From Citrobacter freundii (GTDB lineage: Bacteria > Pseudomonadota > Gammaproteobacteria > Enterobacterales > Enterobacteriaceae), in assembly GCF_029717145.1 (NCBI RefSeq), contig NZ_CP099222.1, forward strand, positions 3,224,001 to 3,288,000: DNA of 64,000 bases, given 5' to 3'. Within the stretch, counting starts at the first letter, position 1. Every line of letters starts with the position of its first letter. Shown piece after piece: positions 1 to 10,143 of the stretch. Both the position numbers and the translations under genes were made by a program. Under the pieces are notes generated by a model. It had not been told where the DNA came from and did not search any database. It saw nothing but the letters and a program-made list of their open reading frames with translations.

Positions 1-179
1 CAATATTTGCAGTCTTCCGGACAAGCGCCGGTTTTTATCGACAACAACGTACTGACCTGTACCTGCTGCGGGTCAAAGTGCTGACGGTGGATCTGTTGCG
101 CTTCAAACAGCAGATCCAGCAGTGGTTTTTCAAATAATTCGGTAACTTGCGACATTGTCCAGCGAGAAGAATGAGCCAT
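1..179 (-). CDS. bioB: Biotin synthase BioB, N-terminal part (runs off the left edge)
   Basis: This is the 5' end of a radical-SAM biotin synthase, which inserts sulfur into dethiobiotin in the last step of biotin synthesis. The reverse strand encodes 59 complete codons beginning [11 protein letters not shown] and ending in ACPEDCKY, with a further Cys at the edge. The run CPEDCKYC is the CxxxCxxC signature that holds the SAM-binding 4Fe-4S cluster. The gene is divergent from bioA across the BirA operator, as in E. coli, and would head bioBFCD outside the window. Most of the gene is missing here only because the window ends. Confidence 0.95.
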   Translation of the reverse strand, partial: MAHSSRWTMSQVTELFEKPLLDLLFEAQQIHRQHFDPQQVQVSTLLSIKTGACPEDCKY

Positions 180-214
180 ATTGGTGTTCGTTTCATTTTG
201 AGTTTCGTGTAGAC

Positions 215-248
215 TCGTAAACCTAAATCTTTTTAATTTGGTTTACAA
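215..248. promoter_or_regulatory. bio operator (BirA repressor site)
   Basis: TCGTAAACC (215-223) and GGTTTACAA (240-248) form an inverted repeat with a 16-base spacer, close to the known BirA operator TTGTAAACC-N16-GGTTTACAA. It lies between divergent bioB and bioA, where the biotinyl-AMP form of BirA represses both directions. One half-site has a single mismatch (TCG for TTG). Confidence 0.93.
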
Positions 249-255
249 GTCGATT

Positions 256-1545
256 ATGACAACGGACGATCTTGCCTTTGACCAACGCCATATCTGGCAC
301 CCTTACACCTCGATGACCTCCCCACTGCCGGTGTATCCGGTAGCGCGCGCTGAAGGTTGTGAACTGATTTTAGCCAGCGGCGAGAGACTGATTGACGGGA
401 TGTCGTCCTGGTGGGCGGCGATCCACGGTTACAATCACCCGCAGCTGAACGCCGCGATGAAAACGCAAATCGACGCCATGTCACACGTGATGTTTGGCGG
501 CATTACCCATGCCCCGGCCATTGCACTGTGCCGCCAGCTGGTTGCCATGACGCCAGAACCACTGGAATGCGTTTTCCTCGCGGACTCAGGCTCCGTTGCC
601 GTGGAAGTAGCGATGAAAATGGCGCTGCAGTACTGGCAGGCAAAAGGCGAATCTCGCCAGCGTTTCCTGACGTTCCGTAACGGGTATCACGGTGACACCT
701 TCGGGGCGATGTCGGTCTGCGATCCTGACAACTCAATGCACAGTCTGTGGAAAGGGTATCTGCCGGAAAACCTGTTCGCCCCAGCCCCGCAAAGCCGGAT
801 GGGCGGCGAGTGGGATGAGCTGGATATGGTGCCCTTTGCCCGTCTGATGGCGGCCCATCGCCACGAGATTGCGGCAGTGATCCTGGAGCCTGTCGTTCAG
901 GGTGCAGGCGGCATGCGCATGTACCATCCCGAGTGGTTAAAGCGCATCCGTAAGATGTGCGATCGCGAAGGTATTCTGCTGATTGCCGACGAAATCGCCA
1001 CCGGCTTTGGCCGCACCGGTAAGCTGTTTGCCTGTGAACACGCCGACATTACGCCGGATATTTTATGTCTCGGCAAAGCGTTAACCGGCGGGACGATGAC
1101 CCTTTCTGCCACCCTGACCACTCGCCAGGTGGCGGAAACCATCAGTAACGGCGAAGCGGGCTGCTTTATGCACGGTCCGACGTTTATGGGCAATCCACTG
1201 GCCTGTGCCGTCGCCTCCGCCAGTTTGTCTCTGCTGGAGTCGGGCGAGTGGCGCTCACAGGTGGCTGCAATCGAAGCGCAACTGCGCCGCGAACTGGCAC
1301 CGGCGGCGGATTCGGCGTATGTCGCCGACGTGCGCGTTCTCGGTGCCATCGGCGTGATAGAAACCACCCACCCGGTGAAGATGGCGGCGTTGCAGAAGTT
1401 CTTTGTCGATCAGGGCGTATGGGTCAGACCGTTTGGCAAGCTTATCTACCTGATGCCACCGTATATTATCCAGCCCGAACAACTGCGTCGTCTGACCCAG
1501 GCGGTGAACGACGCCGTGCGCAATGCAACATTTTTTAGCGATTAA
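256..1545 (+). CDS. bioA: Adenosylmethionine-8-amino-7-oxononanoate aminotransferase BioA
   Basis: A PLP-dependent class III aminotransferase that converts KAPA to DAPA using SAM as amino donor, in cytoplasmic biotin synthesis. The 429 residues equal the E. coli length and start [20 protein letters not shown]. The motif [15 protein letters not shown] and the PLP lysine context [11 protein letters not shown] (near residue 274) are present. An upstream in-frame TTG at 238 would add six residues, but it sits inside the bio operator, so ATG 256 is chosen. Transcribed away from bioB and controlled by BirA. Confidence 0.97.
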   Translation: MTTDDLAFDQRHIWHPYTSMTSPLPVYPVARAEGCELILASGERLIDGMSSWWAAIHGYNHPQLNAAMKTQIDAMSHVMFGGITHAPAIALCRQLVAMTPEPLECVFLADSGSVAVEVAMKMALQYWQAKGESRQRFLTFRNGYHGDTFGAMSVCDPDNSMHSLWKGYLPENLFAPAPQSRMGGEWDELDMVPFARLMAAHRHEIAAVILEPVVQGAGGMRMYHPEWLKRIRKMCDREGILLIADEIATGFGRTGKLFACEHADITPDILCLGKALTGGTMTLSATLTTRQVAETISNGEAGCFMHGPTFMGNPLACAVASASLSLLESGEWRSQVAAIEAQLRRELAPAADSAYVADVRVLGAIGVIETTHPVKMAALQKFFVDQGVWVRPFGKLIYLMPPYIIQPEQLRRLTQAVNDAVRNATFFSD

Positions 1546-1602
1546 TCGGCGGTAAACTGTGCGTTTTCTGGCTACACTTTTTGGCTAACGAGAGGAGTCG
1601 GC

Positions 1603-2079
1603 ATGAAACTTATCAGTAACGATCTGCGCGACGGGGACAAACTCCCGCATCGCCACGTTTTAAACGGCATGGGGTATGACGGGGACAATATTTCCCCGCA
1701 TCTGGCGTGGGACGATGTGCCCGCCGGGACCAAAAGTTTTGTCGTGACCTGTTACGATCCTGATGCACCAACCGGCTCCGGCTGGTGGCACTGGGTGGTG
1801 GTTAACCTGCCTGCAGATACCCGGGTTCTGCCGCAAGGGTACGGCTCCGGATTGGTTGCGTTGCCGGAAGGCGTGCTGCAAACGCGCACGGACTTTGGTA
1901 AAGCTGGCTACGGCGGCGCGGCACCGCCAAAAGGGGAAACGCATCGCTATATCTTTACGGTTCACGCGCTGGATGTGGAGCGTCTTGATGTCGATGAGGG
2001 CGCCAGCGGCGCGATGGTCGGATTTAACGTCCATTTCCATTCGCTCGCCAGCGCGTCAATTACCGCGATGTTCAGTTAA
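1603..2079 (+). CDS. ybhB: YbhB, phosphatidylethanolamine-binding (PEBP/Raf kinase inhibitor-like) protein
   Basis: A 158-residue PEBP-family protein, the same size as E. coli YbhB, probably cytoplasmic because no signal peptide is visible. The family ligand-pocket motifs appear as ISPHLAWDDVPAGTKSFVVT, then the CYDPDAP stretch, GWWHWVVVNLP and APPKGETHRYIFTVHAL. The ATG follows a good ribosome site (gagagga). It lies 57 bases after bioA, so read-through is likely, but no role in biotin synthesis is known. The biological ligand of bacterial PEBPs remains unsettled. Confidence 0.93.
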   Translation: MKLISNDLRDGDKLPHRHVLNGMGYDGDNISPHLAWDDVPAGTKSFVVTCYDPDAPTGSGWWHWVVVNLPADTRVLPQGYGSGLVALPEGVLQTRTDFGKAGYGGAAPPKGETHRYIFTVHALDVERLDVDEGASGAMVGFNVHFHSLASASITAMFS

Positions 2080-2166
2080 GCGTAGTGCCGGATGTCGGCT
2101 TCGCCTCATCCGGCCTACCAGGCAGACCGTAGGCCTGATAAGACGCATCAGCGTCGCCATCAGGCA
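2080..2166. repeat. REP/BIME palindromic repeats
   Basis: The gap between convergent ybhB and hutH holds 'gccggatg...catccggc' and 'taggcctgat...atcaggc' palindromes separated by about 40 bases, typical of enterobacterial REP units. Such elements often stabilise or end mRNAs from converging genes. Confidence 0.8.
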
Positions 2167-2171
2167 ATTTG

Positions 2172-3692
2172 CTACAGAAATTCAGGCAACAATTTCAACA
2201 GCGTTCCTTGCGCTAACAGCTCGGTCGCACACTCGATATCCGGAGCGAAAAAACGGTCCTGGGTATAATGTGAAACCTGTTCGCGCAAGGCCTGACGCGC
2301 CTGTTCCAGCAGCGGGCTTGAGGTCAGTCCTTCACGTAAATCGATCCCCTGACAGGCCGCCAGCCACTCCACGGCTATCACACCGCGCGTATTTGCCGCC
2401 ATCTCCCACAGTCGGCGACCAGCCGCAGGTGCCATGGAAACATGATCTTCCTGGTTGGCCGACGTGGGCAGGCTGTCTACGCTGTGCGGGTGTGCCAGCG
2501 CTTTGTTTTCACTGGCCAGCGCGGCGGCAGTGACCTGCGCAATCATAAAGCCAGAGTTAACCCCACCATTTTTGACCAGGAATGGCGGCAACTGCGACAT
2601 GTGTTTATCCATCATCAGCGCAATACGCCGCTCTGATAGCGCACCAATTTCCGCGATCGCCAGCGCCAGATTATCCGCCGCCATCGCCACCGGCTCGGCA
2701 TGGAAGTTACCGCCGGAAATCACATCCCCTTCTTCGGCAAACACCAGCGGGTTGTCCGACACAGCGTTGGCTTCAACTAACAGTACGTCCATCACCTGGC
2801 GCATTTGCGTCAGGCACGCGCCCATCACCTGCGGCTGACAGCGCAGGGAATACGGATCCTGCACTTTTTCACAGTTATGATGGGATTGCGACAGCGCACT
2901 GGCGTCGGTCAGCACATGACGATACAACATAGCGGCGTCAATCTGCCCGCGCTGTCCGCGCGCGGCATGAATGCGAGGGTCAAACGGACGACGTGAGCCC
3001 AGCACCGCTTCGGTCGTCAGCGCGCCGCACACCGTCGCTGAAGCAAACAGCTCCTGGGCTTCAATCAACCCACGCAGAGCAAAGGCGGTGGACGCCTGAG
3101 TCCCGTTCAGCAGCGCCAGCCCCTCTTTTGCCTCCAGCGTAATCGGCTCCAGTCCGGCTTTTTTCAATGCCTGCGTCGCCTGGAGCCATTCCCCCTGCCA
3201 GCGTGCTTTCCCCTCACCTAGCAAAGTCAGCGACATGTGCGCCAGCGGGGCCAGATCGCCCGATGCGCCGACAGAACCTTTCGCTGGGATCAGCGGGTAA
3301 ACTTCGGCGTTCACCAGCGCAATTAACGCTTCAATCACGCTCAGGCGAATACCGGAGAAACCGCGCGCCAGGCTGTTGATTTTCAGCACCATGATCAGAC
3401 GCACCATGGCATCATCCAGCGCGTTGCCAACGCCAGCAGCATGTGAAAGCACCAGCGAGCGCTGAAGATTTTGCAGATCTTCCGTGGCGATACGGGTCTG
3501 GGCCAGCAGGCCAAATCCCGTATTGATGCCGTAGGCCGTTCGCCCTTCGGCAACAATATTATTCACGCAGGCCACGCTGGCGTTGATGGCATCAACCGCG
3601 CTGGGGTCCAGACTCAGTTGTACCGGCTGCTGCCAGATCTCCCGTAGCTGCGTAAAACTCAGATGACCTGGTGTTAACGTAAGCTTAGTCAT
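2172..3692 (-). CDS. hutH: Histidine ammonia-lyase HutH
   Basis: Deaminates L-histidine to urocanate, the first step of histidine degradation. The protein has 506 residues. [12 protein letters not shown] holds the Ala143-Ser144-Gly145 triad that cyclises to the MIO electrophile, and NTGFG, NLVLSH-like and [13 protein letters not shown] motifs of the aromatic ammonia-lyase family follow. A longer reading from 3719 would run into hutU; ATG 3692 leaves one base after the hutU stop, which fits translational coupling. It is the second gene of the hutUH transcription unit. Confidence 0.96.
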   Translation of the reverse strand: MTKLTLTPGHLSFTQLREIWQQPVQLSLDPSAVDAINASVACVNNIVAEGRTAYGINTGFGLLAQTRIATEDLQNLQRSLVLSHAAGVGNALDDAMVRLIMVLKINSLARGFSGIRLSVIEALIALVNAEVYPLIPAKGSVGASGDLAPLAHMSLTLLGEGKARWQGEWLQATQALKKAGLEPITLEAKEGLALLNGTQASTAFALRGLIEAQELFASATVCGALTTEAVLGSRRPFDPRIHAARGQRGQIDAAMLYRHVLTDASALSQSHHNCEKVQDPYSLRCQPQVMGACLTQMRQVMDVLLVEANAVSDNPLVFAEEGDVISGGNFHAEPVAMAADNLALAIAEIGALSERRIALMMDKHMSQLPPFLVKNGGVNSGFMIAQVTAAALASENKALAHPHSVDSLPTSANQEDHVSMAPAAGRRLWEMAANTRGVIAVEWLAACQGIDLREGLTSSPLLEQARQALREQVSHYTQDRFFAPDIECATELLAQGTLLKLLPEFL

Positions 3693-3693
3693 T

Positions 3694-5379
3694 TCAGTCT
3701 TTCCCCTGCGTCCCGGCAATCATCGGTAAATTCAATCCTTGCTCAACGGCACATTCCACCGCGATGTCATACCCGGCGTCTGCGTGACGCATGACGCCCG
3801 TGGCCGGATCGTTATGCAGAACCCGAGCAATACGCGCGGCGGCTTCATCGGTGCCGTCACACACAATCACCATCCCCGCATGTTGCGAGAAGCCCATGCC
3901 GACCCCGCCGCCGTGGTGCAGCGACACCCAGGTTGCCCCGCTGGCGGTATTGAGCAGCGCGTTAAGCAGCGGCCAGTCGGACACGGCGTCAGAACCGTCG
4001 CGCATGGCTTCGGTTTCGCGGTTTGGGCTGGCAACAGAGCCAGAGTCCAGATGGTCACGTCCAATGACGATAGGCGCGGAGACTTCACCGCTGCGCACCA
4101 TTTCGTTAAACGCCAGCCCCAGTTTTTGCCGCCACTCCAGACCCACCCAGCAGATACGGGCTGGCAAGCCCTGGAAGTTAATCCGCTCACGTGCCATATC
4201 CAGCCAGTGGTGCAGGTGTTTATCGTCGGCAACAATTTCTTTTACTTTGGCATCGGTCTTATAAATATCCTGCGGATCGCCGGAAAGCGCCACCCAGCGG
4301 AAGGGACCAATGCCGCGACAGAACAGTGGACGAATATAGGCGGGTACAAAGCCAGGGAAATCAAAGGCATTTTCCACGCCCATCTCTTTGGCCATCTGGC
4401 GAATGTTATTACCGTAATCAAACGTCGGCACACCCATTTTGCTAAAGTCCAGCATTGCCTGTACGTGTGTGGCCATGGAACGTTTCGCCGCCTGCACCGT
4501 ACCCTGCGGATCGGATACCGCTTTTGCCTGGTACTCTTCCCAGCTCCAGCCGGACGGCAGATAACCGTGTAGCGGGTCATGAGCGCTGGTCTGATCGGTG
4601 ACCATATCCGGACGCACACCACGCTTCACCAGTTCCGGAACAACGTCGGCCGCATTCGCGCATAGCGCAATAGAAACGGCTTTACCCTCACGGGTGTATT
4701 TGTCGATACGCGCCAGCGCGTCATCCAGCGTTGTGGCCTGCTCATCCACATAGCGGGTACGCAAACGGAAATCGATACGGCTTTGCTGACATTCAATGTT
4801 CAGCGAACACGCGCCCGCCAGCGTCGCGGCTAACGGCTGCGCCCCGCCCATACCGCCAAGACCAGCGGTCAGTACCCAGCGTCCACTCAGGCTACCCTGA
4901 TAATGTTGACGTCCGGCTTCAACGAAGGTTTCATACGTCCCCTGCACAATGCCCTGACTGCCGATGTAAATCCAGCTCCCGGCGGTCATCTGGCCGTACA
5001 TCGCCAACCCTTTCGCATCCAGTTCGTTGAAGTGTTCCCAGGTCGCCCAGTGCGGGACCAGGTTGGAGTTGGCAATCAGCACGCGTGGCGCATTGTCGTG
5101 GGTTTTGAAGACGCCGACTGGTTTACCCGACTGGACCAGCAGCGTTTCATCGGCCTCCAGTTTGGTCAGCGCCTTGACGATGGCGTCATAGCATTCCCAG
5201 TCACGCGCGGCGCGACCGATCCCGCCGTACACCACCAGCTCATGGGGATTTTCCGCCACATCAGGATCGAGATTGTTCATTAACATGCGCAGCGGCGCTT
5301 CGGTCAGCCAGCTTTTGGCCGTTAAGGTGGTGCCGCGTGGGGCACGAATATCCTGCTGACGATACTTGCTGTGAGACAT
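3694..5379 (-). CDS. hutU: Urocanate hydratase HutU
   Basis: Converts urocanate to 4-imidazolone-5-propionate with tightly bound NAD+ as electrophile, second in the hut pathway. The 561 residues match the normal urocanase length. Recognisable blocks include [61 protein letters not shown] split across residues ~130-152, and [20 protein letters not shown] lies about eight bases before ATG 5379. It heads hutUH, with its own promoter and HutC-type operator upstream. Confidence 0.96.
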   Translation of the reverse strand: MSHSKYRQQDIRAPRGTTLTAKSWLTEAPLRMLMNNLDPDVAENPHELVVYGGIGRAARDWECYDAIVKALTKLEADETLLVQSGKPVGVFKTHDNAPRVLIANSNLVPHWATWEHFNELDAKGLAMYGQMTAGSWIYIGSQGIVQGTYETFVEAGRQHYQGSLSGRWVLTAGLGGMGGAQPLAATLAGACSLNIECQQSRIDFRLRTRYVDEQATTLDDALARIDKYTREGKAVSIALCANAADVVPELVKRGVRPDMVTDQTSAHDPLHGYLPSGWSWEEYQAKAVSDPQGTVQAAKRSMATHVQAMLDFSKMGVPTFDYGNNIRQMAKEMGVENAFDFPGFVPAYIRPLFCRGIGPFRWVALSGDPQDIYKTDAKVKEIVADDKHLHHWLDMARERINFQGLPARICWVGLEWRQKLGLAFNEMVRSGEVSAPIVIGRDHLDSGSVASPNRETEAMRDGSDAVSDWPLLNALLNTASGATWVSLHHGGGVGMGFSQHAGMVIVCDGTDEAAARIARVLHNDPATGVMRHADAGYDIAVECAVEQGLNLPMIAGTQGKD

Positions 5380-5400
5380 GACGGAAACTCCTCAGACTGA

Positions 5401-5483
5401 ATGTAGGCCGGATCAGGCGTATACGCCGCCATCCGGCACAGCGCCTGATGGCGACGCTAACGCGTCTAATCAGGCCTACGATG
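5401..5483. repeat. REP/BIME repeats upstream of hutU
   Basis: Two palindromic units ('taggccggatcaggcg...cgccatccggc' and 'gcctgatggcg...tcaggccta') lie between the hutU start and its putative promoter. They would sit in the 5' leader of hutUH mRNA or just after hutC. Confidence 0.75.
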
Positions 5484-5511
5484 AACGGTCACATTGGTTA
5501 AAAGTATATAC

Positions 5512-5523
5512 TTGTCTATACAA
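5512..5523. promoter_or_regulatory. Putative HutC operator in front of hutUH
   Basis: TTGTCTATACAA is nearly symmetric and matches, on the opposite strand, 11 of 12 bases of the sequence upstream of hutI (8566-8577). Two near-identical copies, one before each hut transcription unit, are what a shared HutC operator should look like. The assignment rests on this internal comparison plus the family preference of HutC for TGTATA-type palindromes. Confidence 0.72.
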
Positions 5524-5590
5524 TCAAACGCAAGATTATAATTAACAAGTAATCTACATTTTCGTCATACTGCGGCAGCAATCACGATTT

Positions 5591-6316
5591 TCAGGACATG
5601 AAGCGCCCTTGCAGACGATAGCGGGAACCCGGAAAAAGCAAACGAGCATGAGAGACAATGGATGACGCGGACCAGGTCTTGCGACGGATCAGCAGGCAGG
5701 GATCGTGTTCTTTAATGTTCAGCAGCGCGCACTCTTCCGCGCTGGCGCGAACCGCTTCGACAATATGCTCGCCTTCGGTCAACGGGGCGATCAGCGACAG
5801 ATAGGCGTGCGGCGTGGTCTGACTGTAATCCTGTGTCAGGTACTCCGGCACAATCTCCGCATTGACGCAGCGATCTTCAATTTGTACAGGTAGGGAGTTT
5901 TCAAAGTGCACCATGATCGAGTGATAAATAAAGGTACCTTCTTTAACGTTCAGCGCCGTGGCCTGCTGCGCGTTCGCTCGTGTGCTTTCCAGCTTCAGCA
6001 CCTCGCACCGATGCTGATGCTGGCGGGCGATAATTTCATCGGCAATGCTGCGAATTTCAAACAACGCGGACTGACCTTTCGGCTCGGCGACAAACGTACC
6101 GACGCCCTGCAAACGCACCAGCAGCCCCTCGTCAGTAAGCTCACGCAGCGCCCGATTAATAGTCATACGGCTAAAACCATACTGCGCGACCAACTCCGCT
6201 TCCGACGGGATGCGATCGTGAGGTTGCCAGATACCGCTGGCAATCTTTTCACTGATCTCCTGTTTTACCTTTTCGTAAAAAGGTGTCGGGGCAGAACGGG
6301 AGTGGGATGGGAGCAT
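5591..6316 (-). CDS. hutC: Histidine utilisation repressor HutC
   Basis: A GntR-family repressor of 241 residues. The N-terminal winged helix-turn-helix (about residues 13-78) shows FYEKVKQEISEKI, RIPSEAELVAQYGFSRMTIN and RLQGVGTFVA; a UTRA effector domain follows (about 95-235). Urocanate is the known inducer of the family. It is the last gene of hutIGC and lies upstream of hutUH on the same strand, so it should repress both units and itself. A ribosome site (AAGGA) precedes ATG 6316. Confidence 0.94.
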   Translation of the reverse strand: MLPSHSRSAPTPFYEKVKQEISEKIASGIWQPHDRIPSEAELVAQYGFSRMTINRALRELTDEGLLVRLQGVGTFVAEPKGQSALFEIRSIADEIIARQHQHRCEVLKLESTRANAQQATALNVKEGTFIYHSIMVHFENSLPVQIEDRCVNAEIVPEYLTQDYSQTTPHAYLSLIAPLTEGEHIVEAVRASAEECALLNIKEHDPCLLIRRKTWSASSIVSHARLLFPGSRYRLQGRFMS

Positions 6317-6381
6317 GCGTTAGCCTTCCTTACGCTGAAAAATGAGAGTGGAAAAATGGCGGCGTAACGCTATTCGACACG

Positions 6382-7323
6382 TCAGTGCCACCAGTGTGCG
6401 ATTTGCCAGCCAAGACGCGCCGCAACGCGCGCCGCGTTGCCATCATCGTCAAAACGGGGATTAAATTCAACCATGTCTACCGCCTGCAGCTTACCGCAGC
6501 GGCACAGGGGCTCAATCAGCCTCAGCAGCGTCGACAACGGCACGCCCAGCGCGGCGGGTGCGGACACAGCGGGCATTTCCCAGACCGGTAGAACGTCGAG
6601 GTCGATGGTCAGATAGATGACGTCTACGCTGGAGATAAACTGCGCCATCTGTGCCTGCGCGTTTTGACAGTGCAGATCCTCCACCACTGTAACCCCAAGC
6701 CGCTGCGCTTCATCCCACAGCGCCTGGGTGTTAGCCGCCCGGTTAACACCAAAGCAGGCGTAATGAAATTCACGCTGCTGCACGTCGCAAAGCTGCGCCA
6801 ACTGGCGAAACGGCGTTCCGGAGGTGGCCCGATCGGCATGGCGTAAGTCGAGGTGGGCATCGAGATTGACGATGCCCACGGTTAAGCGTGGGAACGCATC
6901 CAGCACACCTGCACCGTGGGCAAAGGCGGTTTCGTGCCCGCCCCCCAGCACGAAAGTGCGCATCTCAGCCTGCTGACAACGCTGTACCGCATGGCGTAAC
7001 GCCTGCTGCGCCCCTTCGAGATCGGGGGCTTGCGCCACAATGTTGCCCAGATCCACCAGCCGGTCATGGCCTTGGTGGCTGGCTAAATTCGCCAGCGCTT
7101 TACGCAGTGCATCAGGTGCGCCAGCCGCCCCCGTGCGTCCCTGATTACGCTTTACGCCTTCATCGCAGGCGAATCCCAGCAGCGCTATCTGTTCACGATA
7201 GTTTTCCGGGCTAAACGCTGCACTGAGCGTGATGGTCTGAAACAGGCGCAGCGCGTTGGGTGACTCAGCGCGATCATCACGACCTTGCCAAAGCGCGGGA
7301 GATGCGGGATGCCAGTGACTCAT
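6382..7323 (-). CDS. hutG: Formimidoylglutamase HutG
   Basis: A ureohydrolase (arginase family) that hydrolyses N-formimidoyl-L-glutamate to glutamate and formamide, the last step of the pathway. The 313 residues hold the Mn ligand motifs GGGHE, DAHLDLR and TIDLDVLP. Its ATG overlaps the hutI stop by four bases (ATGA), so translation is coupled. Having HutG rather than HutF means the pathway takes the three-product-step route and yields formamide. Confidence 0.95.
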   Translation of the reverse strand: MSHWHPASPALWQGRDDRAESPNALRLFQTITLSAAFSPENYREQIALLGFACDEGVKRNQGRTGAAGAPDALRKALANLASHQGHDRLVDLGNIVAQAPDLEGAQQALRHAVQRCQQAEMRTFVLGGGHETAFAHGAGVLDAFPRLTVGIVNLDAHLDLRHADRATSGTPFRQLAQLCDVQQREFHYACFGVNRAANTQALWDEAQRLGVTVVEDLHCQNAQAQMAQFISSVDVIYLTIDLDVLPVWEMPAVSAPAALGVPLSTLLRLIEPLCRCGKLQAVDMVEFNPRFDDDGNAARVAARLGWQIAHWWH

Positions 7324-8543
7324 GATGGTTGTCCTCGGAATACGCGTTGATACAGCGGGTTGCGGCCAGGTTCATACAGGATCTCAACCGGAAGGTGGGC
7401 GTCCCACACCACAAAGTCCGCCACGAACCCGGCCTTCAATTGCCCATGGGTCGCCTGACGACCAAGGGCTTGCGCCGCATGACGCGTGACGCCCGCCCAC
7501 GCTTCTTCCGGCGTTAAGCCAAACTGCACGCAGGCCATGTTCATCGCCCAGTGCAAACTGATAAACGGACTGGTACCAGGGTTGAAATCCGTCGCCACCG
7601 CCATTGGCACGTTATATTGACGTAGCCACTCCACCGGCGGGCGCTGTTTCTCTTTAAGAAAATAAAAGGCACCGGGTAGCAGGACCCCTACCGTGCCGCT
7701 GTGGCTCATCGCCGCCACGCCCGCTTCATCAAGATATTCAATATGATCGGCCGATAATCCGTGATAGCGACTTACCAACTGCGCACCACCGAGCAACGAC
7801 AGCTGTTCAACGTGGCCCTTAACCGGAATGCCCAACGCCTGAGCGGCCTGAAATACCCGTTCACTTTGCGCCAGGCTAAACCCAACGCTTTCACAAAACA
7901 GGTCGACAGTCTCAAACAGTCCCTGTTCCCACAGCTGCGGCAAAATGGTCTCGCACACCAGCGTAATATAGCCGTCAGGATCGTCACGGTATTCCGCCGG
8001 TGTCGCGTGCGCGGCCAGCAGCGTGGGGCTGATTTCAAGGGTATTTTCCGCCGCCAGCGCAGAGATCACGCGCAAAATTTTCTCTTCTGTCACCAAATCC
8101 AGACCATAGCCTGATTTCACTTCCAGCAACGTGACGCCTTCTTTTATCAGCCGTTCCATGCGCGCGCGCGCCACGGCAAGGAGCTGATCGTCAGATGCGC
8201 GGCGGGTCGCCGACACGGTGGCGTTTATGCCCCCACCCTGGGCGCTGATTTGCTGGTAAGACACACCATTCAGCCGCTGCTCCCACTCGCCTGCACGATT
8301 TCCGCCAAAAACCAGATGCGTGTGGCAATCAATCAAACCTGGCGTAACCAGCCGACCCTGCATATCAAAGGTATTGTCATGTGTGCGGTATAACGAGGAT
8401 TCAGGCACGATGGCGCGAATCTTGCCCTGTCGAATAATCAGCGCGTGACCGTCCACCAGCCCATACGGGGTATTACGTTCAGGATCCATGGTCGCCAGGC
8501 GGACGTTACGCCAGATGGCATCATCAGGGAAAAATTGCTGCAT
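7320..8543 (-). CDS. hutI: Imidazolonepropionase HutI
   Basis: An amidohydrolase-family metalloenzyme that opens imidazolone propionate to formimidoylglutamate. The 407 residues contain the metal-binding CHTH (within [13 protein letters not shown]), VKGHVEQLS and the Asp in [10 protein letters not shown]. An in-frame GTG at 8555 would add four residues, but ATG 8543 (MQQFFPDD) is preferred. First gene of hutIGC; the HutC-type operator lies about 23 bases upstream. Confidence 0.95.
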   Translation of the reverse strand: MQQFFPDDAIWRNVRLATMDPERNTPYGLVDGHALIIRQGKIRAIVPESSLYRTHDNTFDMQGRLVTPGLIDCHTHLVFGGNRAGEWEQRLNGVSYQQISAQGGGINATVSATRRASDDQLLAVARARMERLIKEGVTLLEVKSGYGLDLVTEEKILRVISALAAENTLEISPTLLAAHATPAEYRDDPDGYITLVCETILPQLWEQGLFETVDLFCESVGFSLAQSERVFQAAQALGIPVKGHVEQLSLLGGAQLVSRYHGLSADHIEYLDEAGVAAMSHSGTVGVLLPGAFYFLKEKQRPPVEWLRQYNVPMAVATDFNPGTSPFISLHWAMNMACVQFGLTPEEAWAGVTRHAAQALGRQATHGQLKAGFVADFVVWDAHLPVEILYEPGRNPLYQRVFRGQPS

Positions 8544-8565
8544 TCCACTCACCACTTGTCATAGG

Positions 8566-8577
8566 TTGTATAGACAT
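8566..8577. promoter_or_regulatory. Putative HutC operator in front of hutIGC
   Basis: TTGTATAGACAT is the reverse complement of the hutU site with one mismatch (TTGTCTATACAA versus ATGTCTATACAA). It lies just upstream of hutI. The rest of the 223-base gap to ybhC (8544-8766) shows AT-rich promoter-like sequence only. Confidence 0.72.
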
Positions 8578-8766
8578 TTATTGAGATCCTGCGGATATTG
8601 TCAACCTGAAGGGCGATAATTGTTATTTAATTGTGATATCAGGACGTTCTGCATCCGACATTGCTGCTATAAAAAACAACTTTTTACCTTTTCGCCTTTC
8701 CGTTTCGCTCAACTTAGTATAAAAAAGCAGGCTTCAATGGATAAATTTCAAAGCCCGGAGCAACCT

Positions 8767-10050
8767 GTGAACATTTCATCAGTTTCCCGTCTGGCGCTGG
8801 TAATGGCTTTTGGCGTGACGCTGACCGCCTGTAGCGCAACCTCGCCCGATCAAATTCCTTCCGACCAGACCGCGCCAGGCACCTCCTCGCGCCCGATTCT
8901 GTCGGCCAATGAAGCCAGCAATTTTGTCGCGGCTCATTATTTTTCTGCACTGACGCCAAACACCGCGCCGTGGTCCCCTTCTGCGATTTCTCTGCCCGCA
9001 AAGCCTGATTTTGTTGTCGGCCCGGCAGGGACTCAGGGCGTCACCCACACCACCATTCAGGCGGCGGTGGATGCAGCAATCATTAAACGCACCAACAAGC
9101 GTCAATATATTGCGATCATGCCGGGTGAATATCAGGGCACGGTTTATATCCCGGCAGCAACGGGCAGCCTGACGCTGTACGGCATGGGCGAAAAACCGCT
9201 TGATGTGAAAATTGGCCAAGCAATTGACGGAGAGATGAGCACCGCTGACTGGCGTCGTACGGTCAACCCAGGCGGTAAATATATGCCGGGTAAACCTGCG
9301 TGGTATATGTTTGATAATTGCCAGAGCAAGCGCGGTACCAACATTGGCGTACTGTGTTCTGCGGTCGTCTGGTCACAAAACAACGGTCTGCAGTTACAGA
9401 ACCTGACCATCGAAAACAACCTCGGCGACAGCGTGGATGCAGGTAACCACCCGGCCGTTGCTCTGCGTACCGATGGCGATAAAGTACAGATCAACAACGT
9501 CAACATTCTGGGTCGTCAGAACACCTTCTTCGTAACCAACAGCGGTGTACAAAACCGTCTGGAAAACGATCGTCAACCGCGTACGCTGGTGACAAACAGC
9601 TACATTGAAGGCGATGTGGATATTGTTTCTGGTCGCGGCGCGGTGGTATTCGAAAACACCGATTTCCGCGTCGTCAATTCTCGCACCCAGCAGGAAGCCT
9701 ACGTGTTCGCACCTGCCACGCTGTCGAACATTTATTACGGTTTCCTTGCCGTCAACAGCCGCTTTACAGCTGCCGGTGATGGCGTGGCGCAGTTAGGCCG
9801 CTCACTGGATGTCGATGCTAACACCAACGGTCAGGTGGTGATCCGTGACAGCGTGATCAACGAAGGCTTTAACATGGCGAAGCCATGGGGTGACAGCGTA
9901 ATCGGTAAGCATCCGTTTACCGGCAACACCGGTGCGGAAGACGACAAAGGTGAAATCCAGCGTAACCTGAACGACACCAACTTTAACCGCATGTGGGAAT
10001 ACAACAACCGCGGTGTGGGTAGCAAAGTGGTTGCCGAGCCGAAGCAGTAA
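8767..10050 (+). CDS. ybhC: YbhC, outer-membrane lipoprotein of the pectinesterase family
   Basis: A pectin methylesterase-fold lipoprotein; E. coli YbhC is an outer-membrane lipoprotein and acyl-CoA thioesterase activity has been reported for it. The start is taken as GTG 8767 because GGAG sits six bases upstream and this gives 427 residues, the E. coli length; the upstream ATG at 8737 lacks such a site. A signal peptide ends in the lipobox LTA-C22. The body is a right-handed beta helix, with GDVDIVSGRGAVVF corresponding to the esterase active-site block. Substrate in vivo is uncertain. Confidence 0.92.
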   Translation: MNISSVSRLALVMAFGVTLTACSATSPDQIPSDQTAPGTSSRPILSANEASNFVAAHYFSALTPNTAPWSPSAISLPAKPDFVVGPAGTQGVTHTTIQAAVDAAIIKRTNKRQYIAIMPGEYQGTVYIPAATGSLTLYGMGEKPLDVKIGQAIDGEMSTADWRRTVNPGGKYMPGKPAWYMFDNCQSKRGTNIGVLCSAVVWSQNNGLQLQNLTIENNLGDSVDAGNHPAVALRTDGDKVQINNVNILGRQNTFFVTNSGVQNRLENDRQPRTLVTNSYIEGDVDIVSGRGAVVFENTDFRVVNSRTQQEAYVFAPATLSNIYYGFLAVNSRFTAAGDGVAQLGRSLDVDANTNGQVVIRDSVINEGFNMAKPWGDSVIGKHPFTGNTGAEDDKGEIQRNLNDTNFNRMWEYNNRGVGSKVVAEPKQ

Positions 10051-10059
10051 ACGTCATTC

Positions 10060-10137
10060 TCTTATGTAGGCCCGGTAAGCGCATGCGCCACCGGGCAATG
10101 TGCCGGATGGCGACGAAAACCGCCATCCGGCCTACAG
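10060..10137. repeat. REP/BIME repeats between ybhC and ybhJ
   Basis: Between two converging genes lie 'taggcccggtaagcg...cgccaccgggc' and 'gccggatggcg...cgccatccggc', paired REP units that can fold into hairpins in either transcript. Confidence 0.8.
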
Positions 10138-10143
10138 TAAGCC

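Noticed and set aside
238-255. TTG start for BioA six codons upstream
   Set aside because: It lies within the BirA operator and is absent from the E. coli protein.
3693-3719. Longer HutH start adding nine residues
   Set aside because: It would overlap the end of hutU, whereas ATG 3692 gives the usual HutH N-terminus and ideal coupling.
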